Shown piece by piece: positions 1 through 5,105 of a DNA stretch of 10,223 nucleotides. The position numbers and the translations under genes are program-made. The notes below the pieces were generated by a model. The model made no database searches, had not been told where the DNA came from, and worked only from the letters and a program-made list of their open reading frames with translations. Position 1 is the stretch's first letter. Each line of letters opens with the position of its first letter. The stretch is from an uncultured Paracoccaceae bacterium (GTDB taxonomy: Bacteria; Pseudomonadota; Alphaproteobacteria; Rhodobacterales; Rhodobacteraceae): positions 1-10,223 of the forward strand of contig CAKZNY010000270.1 of the NCBI GenBank assembly GCA_937132145.1, written 5' to 3'.

Positions 1-168
1 AAGCCTATGTATTTGCTGAACGTCAACGGGTTCTGGGACCCGTTACTGACATTGCTGGATCATATCATTGACGAGGGCTTTGCAGACCCGTCGTTCAAGG
101 ATTCGCTGCAAGTGGTGAACGACGTGCCCACCCTGATGGATCGTTTGCGCGCGGATCGCACTGGGTAA
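1..168 (+). CDS. LOG family protein, C-terminal fragment (5' end outside window)
   Basis: The last 55 codons of a gene, open at the left window edge and ending in TAA at 166-168. The translation contains YLLNVNGFWDPLLTLLDHII, then DEGFADPSF, and ends near QVVNDVPTLMDRLRADRTG. This matches the C-terminus of LOG (Lonely Guy, TIGR00730) proteins, where a 'LLNVDGYYDPLL..LD....EGF' strand and helix is followed by a 'VVDDPEELL..L' tail. LOG proteins are cytosolic Rossmann-like phosphoribohydrolases that release the free base from cytokinin riboside 5'-monophosphates; in most bacteria the physiological substrate is unproven. The catalytic PGGxGTxxE motif would lie upstream, outside the window, so activity cannot be judged. 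The gene converges on sodB, and a terminator hairpin follows seven bases after the stop. Confidence 0.85.
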   Translation, partial: KPMYLLNVNGFWDPLLTLLDHIIDEGFADPSFKDSLQVVNDVPTLMDRLRADRTG

Positions 169-174
169 AAACAC

Positions 175-203
175 AAAACCCCGCGCGTAAGGCACGGGGT
201 TTT
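175..203. terminator. Bidirectional intrinsic terminator between the LOG gene and sodB
   Basis: A perfect 9-bp inverted repeat, AAAACCCCG (175-183) and CGGGGTTTT (195-203), with an 11-base loop. On the + strand the stem ends in TTTT, followed by GGTTTGATTT. On the - strand it is followed by TTTTGTGTTTTT. It lies between two convergent genes (stops at 168 and 224), which is where a shared terminator is expected. The T-tract is better on the - strand, so it may serve sodB more strongly. Confidence 0.85.
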
Positions 204-223
204 GGTTTGATTTAGGGCGTGGT

Positions 224-832
224 TTAAGCGTTCGAAAGGCGCTCGGCCACGTTTTCCCAGTTCACGAGGTTGTCGAGGAAGTTCGACAGGTAAACCGGAC
301 GTTTGTTGCGGAAATCGATGTAGTAGGAATGCTCCCAAACATCACAACCAAGCAGTGCTGTCTGGTTGAAGCACAGCGGGTTAACGCCGTTTTCCGTCTT
401 GGTGATTTTCAGCGAGCCGTCCGTGTCAGCCACCAGCCAAACCCAGCCGGAACCGAACTGGCCAACGCCTGCGGCACCAAAATCGGTTTTGAAAGTGTCA
501 ACGGAACCGAATGCATCGACGATACGGGTTTCAAGTTCGGTTGGCATTGTGCGGCCATTAGGGCCCATCATTTCCCAGAACTGTGCGTGGTTCCAATGCT
601 GTGATGCATTGTTGAATAGGCCGCTTTGGGCAACAGAGCCAGCAGCGTAAGTGCCTTTGACGATGTCCTCTAGGGACTTGCCTTCCCATTCTGTGCCAGC
701 AACCAGCTTGTTGCCGTTCACAACGTAGGCGTTGTGGTGCAGATCGTGGTGGAATTCCATTGTTTCGGCGGACATGCCGCCTGCTGCCAATGCGTCGTGT
801 GCGTATGGTAGGTCTGGTAGTTCGAATGCCAT
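224..832 (-). CDS. sodB: Superoxide dismutase, iron type (SodB)
   Basis: A 202-residue cytosolic enzyme that converts superoxide to oxygen and hydrogen peroxide. All four metal ligands of the Fe/Mn family are present: His28 (EFHHDLHH), His82 (WNHAQFW), and Asp164 and His168 in the signature DVWEHSYY. The second-sphere glutamine sits at residue 78 (NNASQHWNH), the position used by iron enzymes, whereas manganese enzymes have glycine there and a glutamine further on; this supports the Fe type. Length is normal for the family (about 190-205) and there is no signal peptide. The ATG is at 832-830 with an AAGGGG ribosome site (845-840 on this strand) 7 bases upstream. The gene appears monocistronic, divergent from the EamA transporter and followed by a terminator. 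Metal preference is a motif-based inference. Confidence 0.97.
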   Translation of the reverse strand: MAFELPDLPYAHDALAAGGMSAETMEFHHDLHHNAYVVNGNKLVAGTEWEGKSLEDIVKGTYAAGSVAQSGLFNNASQHWNHAQFWEMMGPNGRTMPTELETRIVDAFGSVDTFKTDFGAAGVGQFGSGWVWLVADTDGSLKITKTENGVNPLCFNQTALLGCDVWEHSYYIDFRNKRPVYLSNFLDNLVNWENVAERLSNA

Positions 833-885
833 GGTATAACCCCTTTTGGTTTTTTATTTATCACGGCGTCCGCCGCTTGATGAGG

Positions 886-913
886 AATATAGACCGTTTT
901 GCCGTAAGGAAAA
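886..913 (-). promoter_or_regulatory. Possible sodB promoter
   Basis: Read on the - strand, TATATT (891-886) resembles a sigma70-type -10 box. A poor -35 candidate, TTTTCC, lies 16 bases upstream. This would give a leader of about 45-50 bases before the sodB ATG at 832. The -35 match is weak, so either an activator or a different start site is possible. Confidence 0.35.
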
Positions 914-933
914 GTCCTGAAACGCAGGATTTT
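911..933. promoter_or_regulatory. Dyad symmetry in the sodB/EamA divergent region
   Basis: An inverted repeat with arms AAAGTCCTG (911-919) and CAGGATTTT (925-933) around a 5-base centre; the core TCCTG/CAGGA is perfect, with one G/T mismatch further out. It abuts the putative sodB -35 region and lies about 70 bases upstream of the EamA start, so it could be an operator for a dimeric regulator of either gene. No gene is transcribed into it, so a terminator role is unlikely. I do not recognise a named motif. Confidence 0.35.
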
Positions 934-1004
934 CGTAATCGAGACCTTTTGACCCCGACAATCCGGTGCTATTGGCGATTTCAGACAACAATAGGATTGC
1001 AATC

Positions 1005-1877
1005 ATGCACGACCAGCAAAGCAACATGAAAGGGGCGATCTTTATGATGGCCTCGATGGCGGGATTCGTGCTGAACGACACGATGATCAAGCTGGTATCC
1101 GAAGAGCTGGCGCTGTTTCAGACGGTATTCCTGCGCGGGGTCATGGCGACGGCGCTGCTGGGGCTTTTGGCGTGGTACAAGGGCGCGCTGATTTATAGGC
1201 CCGCACGGCGAGACATGAAAATCATCGGTTGGCGGACATTTGCAGAGGTCGGGGCAACGTTCTGTTTCCTAACCGCGCTGTTCAACATGCCTTTAGCCAA
1301 TGCCACCGCGATTTTGCAATCTTTGCCACTGGCTGTGACCTTGGCAGCGTCGCTGTTTCTGGGGCAAAAGGTTGGTTGGCGGCGGTATCTGGCGATTTCG
1401 ATCGGGTTTATCGGAGTGCTTATTATTGTGCGCCCCGGGACCGAGGGATTTAATGCATATTCTTTGTGGGCGTTGGGGGCCGTGGGGTTTGTGACACTGC
1501 GCGATCTGCTCTCGCACAAATTATCGCCAGCAACACCGTCCATCTTCGTGGCATTGGTCACTTCCGCAGCGGTAATGGTTTTGTCAGGGTTGCTTGCGGC
1601 AACACAAGAGTGGCGCGATGTATCCCTGCAAACCGCCATATATCTGGCCGCGGCGGCAGGCTTTATCCTGGTCGGCTATATCGCAGCGATCACGGCCATG
1701 CGCCACGGCGATATCCCGTTCGTCTCGCCGTTTCGCTATAGCGTCCTGATCTGGGCGCTATTGTTAGGCTTTTTCGTATTCGGTGAAATCCCCGATGGCT
1801 GGACCATTATCGGCAGCACCATCGTTGTCGGCATGGGGATTTTCACATTTTACCGCGAACGGGTATCCAGACGTTAA
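1005..1877 (+). CDS. EamA/DMT-family membrane transporter
   Basis: A 290-residue, very hydrophobic protein with the ten-helix, two-repeat layout of drug/metabolite transporters (EamA, PF00892). The first half runs from the NMKGAIFMMASMAGF helix to the GFIGVLIIVRPG helix, a pattern typical of the end of an EamA repeat. The second half starts at about residue 150 and ends GSTIVVGMGIFTFYRERV. It probably exchanges a small metabolite across the inner membrane; the substrate cannot be read from the sequence. I chose ATG 1005 because AGGA lies at 993-996, 8 bases upstream. An in-frame GTG at 966 and an ATG at 1026 are alternatives with poorer ribosome sites. It is divergent from sodB, and its TAA overlaps the secF stop codon by four bases, so there is no room for a separate terminator. 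Confidence 0.9.
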   Translation: MHDQQSNMKGAIFMMASMAGFVLNDTMIKLVSEELALFQTVFLRGVMATALLGLLAWYKGALIYRPARRDMKIIGWRTFAEVGATFCFLTALFNMPLANATAILQSLPLAVTLAASLFLGQKVGWRRYLAISIGFIGVLIIVRPGTEGFNAYSLWALGAVGFVTLRDLLSHKLSPATPSIFVALVTSAAVMVLSGLLAATQEWRDVSLQTAIYLAAAAGFILVGYIAAITAMRHGDIPFVSPFRYSVLIWALLLGFFVFGEIPDGWTIIGSTIVVGMGIFTFYRERVSRR

Positions 1878-1889
1878 GCGTCGATATCC
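1861..1889. other. Stem-loop over the shared EamA/secF stop codons
   Basis: GGGTATC (1861-1867) pairs with GATATCC (1883-1889), with one G-U pair, and GACG (1870-1873) pairs with CGTC (1879-1882). A 2-base bulge (CA) separates the two helices and the loop is TTAAG (1874-1878). The loop contains both stop codons: TAA for the transporter (1875-1877) and, on the other strand, TAA for secF (1876-1874). There is no T-tract on either side, so it is not a classical intrinsic terminator. It could protect the mRNA 3' ends or assist factor-dependent termination. Confidence 0.45.
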
Positions 1890-2851
1890 GAGAATTGCGT
1901 GCCAGCCGCGTTATCGGTTTTATCCCAGTCCCGCTTAACACCGAGGCGCAACAGGATCACGGACGCAATAAACACCGAGCTGTATGTGCCAATGATTACA
2001 CCCCAGATCATAGCAAACGTGAAGCCCCGGATAACGTCTCCGCCCAGAATATACAGGGTTATCAATGCAATCAACGTGGTTACGGATGTCATGACGGTGC
2101 GCGACAGCGTCTCGTTTATCGACTTGTTTAGAACGTCCTTAAGCTCCATCGTTTTATAGCGGCGCAGGTTTTCCCGTACACGGTCAAACACCACCACGGT
2201 GTCGTTCAACGAATATCCGACGATGGTCAGGATGGCCGCAATGATGGTCAGGTTGAACTCGATCTGCGTGATGGTGAAAATTCCGATGGTTATGAATACG
2301 TCGTGGACCAAGGCCACAACCGCCCCGACGGAGAACTGCCACTCGAACCGCAACCAGATATAGAACAGCACGGCCCCGACGGCGAGGACGATGGCAAGGA
2401 TACCCGCCTTCACCAGCTCGCTCGATACTTTCGCCCCAACGGACTCGGTTTGCAGGAATATGATGCCTTCAAACTCGTTGCTAAGGGCGGATTTCACCGC
2501 TTTGATCAGGTCGTTTTGAACGGCAGCGTCGTCGCCGATTTGCTCGATCCGAACCATGATTATATTGCTTTCTTCGCCAGTCAGCGTGCCAACCGGATCC
2601 GAAAGTTCGGTGACGGTTACGTCGCCGTCCACCACATTATCCAGCAACGCACGATATTCGCCGACATCCACCGTTTCAGGCGTTTCGACCATGATCATGG
2701 TACCACCACGGAAATCAATGCCGAAGTTCAGACCCATCGTGAAGAACGCGATGATCGTGCCGATTATCATTACCGAGGACAAAGCCATGGAAATTTTGCT
2801 GACACCGAAGAAATCAAAATTCGTTTTGTTTGGAACCATTTTCAAGCGCAT
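1874..2851 (-). CDS. secF: Protein translocase subunit SecF
   Basis: A 325-residue inner-membrane protein. With SecD it forms the proton-driven RND-type complex that helps pull exported proteins through SecYEG on the periplasmic side. Helix 1 (about 20-40) is followed by FGIDFRGG (43-50), the family hallmark, then a periplasmic domain to about residue 145. A bundle of five more helices contains ALVHD (180-184) and GYSLNDTVVVFDRVREN (212-228), the conserved helix-4 region of SecF. Length is normal. The ATG at 2851 lies 10 bases after the secD stop, and a GAGGG ribosome site overlaps the end of secD, pointing to coupled translation. MVP at codon 5 is an alternative start. The gene is last in yajC-secD-secF and overlaps the convergent transporter gene by four bases. 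Confidence 0.97.
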   Translation of the reverse strand: MRLKMVPNKTNFDFFGVSKISMALSSVMIIGTIIAFFTMGLNFGIDFRGGTMIMVETPETVDVGEYRALLDNVVDGDVTVTELSDPVGTLTGEESNIIMVRIEQIGDDAAVQNDLIKAVKSALSNEFEGIIFLQTESVGAKVSSELVKAGILAIVLAVGAVLFYIWLRFEWQFSVGAVVALVHDVFITIGIFTITQIEFNLTIIAAILTIVGYSLNDTVVVFDRVRENLRRYKTMELKDVLNKSINETLSRTVMTSVTTLIALITLYILGGDVIRGFTFAMIWGVIIGTYSSVFIASVILLRLGVKRDWDKTDNAAGTQFSDIDA

Positions 2852-2861
2852 GTTTCCGCCC

Positions 2862-4526
2862 TCACACTTCGATTGTTTTGGGTTTGCGCACGGACAGCCA
2901 TGTGGCCAACATCAGGCGCGTAACCCAGATTGCAGTAAAGACCGACGTTATGATCCCGAGACCAAGCGTTATCGCGAACCCTCGCACCGGACCCGAGCCG
3001 ATAGCGAACAGGATCACAGCGGCGATCAGCGTGGTGACGTTGGCGTCAATAATAGCGGAGAGGGCTTTTTTATACCCAAGCTCGATAGCGCGGGCCGGCC
3101 CCTTTCCTTCTTTGAGTTCCTCGCGGATACGCTCGAATACCAGCACGTTGGCATCCACTGCCATACCGATGGTCAGCACGATCCCCGCGATACCCGGTAG
3201 CGTCAGCGTGGCCCCGATCAGGGCGAGTAGCGAGAAGACCATCGACACGTTCAGGATCAGCGCGATGTTGGCGAAAACGCCGAACAAGCCGTATGTCAGG
3301 GTCATAAAGATAAGCACCAACGCGAAAGCGATTACCGTAGCGCTTTTACCGGCATCGATACTGTCTTGGCCAAGTTCCGGCCCAACGGTGCGTTGCTCTA
3401 GCACGGTGATTTTCGCAGGCAGGGCACCGGCGCGTAGCAGGATGGCTAGGCGGGTGCTTTCCTCGACCGTGAAGCTACCGGTGATAACACCGGAGCCGCC
3501 GGGGATATGGCCTTGGATGGTCGGGGCCGAGATAACTTTTTCGTCCAGCACAATCGCAAACGGGTTGCCAATGTTTTCAGCGGTATAGATGCCGAATTTG
3601 CGGCCACCAGCCGGATTGAAGCGGAAGTTTACCGCAGGCCGGCCGTTCTGGTCGAACGTCGGTTGGGCATCAACCAGTTGATCGCCGGTAACCACCGCGA
3701 CACGGTTCAGCACATAATATACGCCCTCTTGATCCGCATCCGGATAGAGCACGTTTCCGCTGCCTAAACGAATATCTGGATCAGACGTCTGCTGCACAAC
3801 TGACAAGAACGACAGCTTCGCCGTTTGACCAATCAGGTCCAGCAATTCTTCGGCAGAGCCAATGCCCGGCACCTGCACCAACACACGATCCGCGCCTTGA
3901 CGCTGGATGGTTGGCTCGCGGGTTCCGGCCTCGTCCACGCGGCGGCGGATGATTTCCAAGGATTGCTGCATGGTGCGGTCGTCCATGGCGATCATCTCGG
4001 CCTCGGACAGTTTGAATATCAGAATGTCACCGTCGTTAGTAACCTCGAAATCGCGGGAACCGGCACCGGTTAGTGTAACGATAGGACGGGTCAGGTTACG
4101 AACAACGTCAAGGGCCTTGGGCATACCCAAAGGTTCGCCTATCTTGATGCGCAACTCGTTTGGATCACCGCCTTGGCGACGCACGGAACCAACTTCGCTT
4201 TTAACTTTACGCAACACATCGCGCACCTCGGGCCACATGGAATCGATACGGTCTGCATAAACATCCGCAACCGCCACCTCGACCAGCAAATGCGCTCCGC
4301 CGCGAAGATCCAGCCCCAGATTAACTAATATGGAGGGAAGGAAGCTCGGCCAAGCGGCCATATCTGCTTCCATTTCAGGCGTGGCCACTACGCCCGCCTC
4401 GACCAGCGCACGGGCATCGTTGGCCTTTTCGACCTTGGTATAAAAGATATTAGGGATCGCGAAAGCTATGCCCAGCAGGCACAGAGACAAGATCAGCCCC
4501 TTCTTCCAGATCGAAAAATGCAACAT
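2862..4526 (-). CDS. secD: Protein translocase subunit SecD
   Basis: A 554-residue inner-membrane protein, partner of SecF, carrying the large periplasmic domain that binds emerging substrate. Helix 1 (about 8-28) is followed by LGLDLRGG (70-77), the SecD signature. The periplasmic region (about 80-375) includes RRRVDEAGTREPTIQRQG and the VQVPG strand of the P1 domain. The C-terminal six-helix bundle contains GMAVDANVLVFERIREE (from 454), with Asp458 at the position of the SecDF proton-relay aspartate. Length falls between short Gram-positive and long E. coli-type forms and is usual for alphaproteobacteria. The ribosome site is weak (ACGGGA about 10-12 bases before the ATG), and a terminator-like hairpin lies just upstream, so expression may be set below that of yajC. 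Confidence 0.97.
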   Translation of the reverse strand: MLHFSIWKKGLILSLCLLGIAFAIPNIFYTKVEKANDARALVEAGVVATPEMEADMAAWPSFLPSILVNLGLDLRGGAHLLVEVAVADVYADRIDSMWPEVRDVLRKVKSEVGSVRRQGGDPNELRIKIGEPLGMPKALDVVRNLTRPIVTLTGAGSRDFEVTNDGDILIFKLSEAEMIAMDDRTMQQSLEIIRRRVDEAGTREPTIQRQGADRVLVQVPGIGSAEELLDLIGQTAKLSFLSVVQQTSDPDIRLGSGNVLYPDADQEGVYYVLNRVAVVTGDQLVDAQPTFDQNGRPAVNFRFNPAGGRKFGIYTAENIGNPFAIVLDEKVISAPTIQGHIPGGSGVITGSFTVEESTRLAILLRAGALPAKITVLEQRTVGPELGQDSIDAGKSATVIAFALVLIFMTLTYGLFGVFANIALILNVSMVFSLLALIGATLTLPGIAGIVLTIGMAVDANVLVFERIREELKEGKGPARAIELGYKKALSAIIDANVTTLIAAVILFAIGSGPVRGFAITLGLGIITSVFTAIWVTRLMLATWLSVRKPKTIEV

Positions 4527-4541
4527 GTTGGTAATATCCCG

Positions 4542-4569
4542 TAAAAAAGGCCACCCGTTGAGTGGCCTT
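4542..4569 (-). terminator. Intrinsic-terminator-like hairpin between yajC and secD
   Basis: On the - strand an 8-bp perfect stem, AAGGCCAC (4569-4562) and GTGGCCTT (4554-4547), encloses a 7-base loop and runs directly into a T-tract of six to seven bases, then AC. It starts 8 bases after the yajC stop and ends about 15 bases before the secD ATG. Orientation and T-tract fit termination of yajC transcripts, with secDF reached by read-through or from another promoter. Confidence 0.7.
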
Positions 4570-4577
4570 AAAAAGGT

Positions 4578-4898
4578 TTAGGAAGGCTCGGTTTTGTTCA
4601 TCACGTGGGTGATGGTGTTTTTGAGAATGCGGACTTTAACGTCTTTCGCAATCTCGACTTCAACTTCGCCGTCGTCTTTGACTTTGATCACCTTGCCGAT
4701 GATGCCACCCTGGGTAACAATCTGGTCACCCTTGCGAAGCGCTTCGACCATATTGCGGTGGTTCTTCGCCTTTTTCTGCTGAGGACGGATCATCAGGAAA
4801 TACATGATGCCGAAAATCAGGATGATTGGCACGAAACCGCCAAGGCTATCCATAATTCCGCCCCCTGCGGCTTGTGCGTATGCTGGTGATGCGAACAT
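4578..4898 (-). CDS. yajC: Sec translocase accessory protein YajC
   Basis: A 106-residue single-span inner-membrane protein that associates with SecD and SecF in the holotranslocon. After a short N-terminus (MFASPAYAQAAGGG) there is one helix (about 19-37), then the family's IRPQQKKAK motif (37-45), and a small cytosolic domain with LRKGDQIVTQGGIIGKV (54-70), as in all YajC proteins. The ATG at 4898 is chosen because AGAGGAGA precedes it by 7 bases and the length is typical. An in-frame ATG at 5042 would add 48 residues with no similarity to the family. First gene of yajC-secD-secF; its promoter must lie in the 4899-5105 divergent region. Confidence 0.95.
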   Translation of the reverse strand: MFASPAYAQAAGGGIMDSLGGFVPIILIFGIMYFLMIRPQQKKAKNHRNMVEALRKGDQIVTQGGIIGKVIKVKDDGEVEVEIAKDVKVRILKNTITHVMNKTEPS

Positions 4899-5105
4899 CT
4901 GATATCTCCTCTGTAATGCGCGAAAAACGCCGTTAAAAATCTGCGCGGACCCTAAAACGCCCATGACTTGGTTGCAAGGTGAATGGACGCAAAACCTGTT
5001 TAATTTCAAATAGGCAACCTGCGGGCTGGCTACAAGACGCACTCAAACCTTGTGATTGTGGTTTTTGCGTGGTTAACTTTGCGCATCCACAATCGAGGTT
5101 TGAGA
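4899..5105. promoter_or_regulatory. Divergent regulatory region, yajC and RND operon
   Basis: The 207 bases must hold promoters for both directions. For yajC, TTGCAA (4976-4971 on the - strand) with TAGGGT 17 bases downstream is a mediocre sigma70-like pair. For the transporter operon, TTGTGA (5050-5055), a 17-base spacer and TTAACT (5073-5078) is a plausible pair. A smaller imperfect repeat, CCTGTTT (4995-5001) and AAATAGG (5008-5014), also lies here. None of the promoter matches is strong, so start sites are uncertain. Confidence 0.4.
5042..5104 (+). promoter_or_regulatory. Inverted repeat covering the RND gene's ribosome binding site
   Basis: Outer arms CTCAAACCT (5042-5050) and AGGTTTGAG (5096-5104) are perfect over 9 bp. 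Inner arms ATTGTGG (5055-5061) and CCACAAT (5087-5093) are perfect over 7 bp. They are separated by a 4/2 internal loop (TGTG against CG) and a 25-base apical loop. The GAGG ribosome site (5095-5098) is in the 3' arm, and the repeat ends one base before the ATG at 5106. In an mRNA starting upstream of 5042 it would hide the ribosome site. As DNA it could instead be an operator flanking the candidate -10 box at 5073-5078. Confidence 0.6.

Noticed and set aside
995..1004. Perfect 10-base palindrome GATTGCAATC just before the EamA start codon
   Set aside because: About ten such palindromes are expected by chance in a window of this size, and it overlaps the spacing of the ribosome site.
854..1090. 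Minus-strand open frame of 78 codons between sodB and the EamA gene
   Set aside because: It overlaps the EamA start and the sodB promoter region, has no ribosome site or recognisable family, and looks like a chance frame.
2303..3588. Long + strand open frames (206, 214 and 252 codons) opposite secF and secD
   Set aside because: They lie antisense to well-conserved secD and secF, have no recognisable domains, and are biased in the way expected of the shadow of a GC-rich gene.
4899..5042. 48-residue N-terminal extension of YajC
   Set aside because: It lacks family similarity, while the inner ATG at 4898 has a strong AGAGGAGA site and gives the usual YajC length.
5052..5105. GTG start adding 18 residues to the RND transporter
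   Set aside because: The extension is encoded by the inverted-repeat leader and has no good ribosome site; ATG 5106 has GAGG 7 bases upstream and gives a normal N-terminus.
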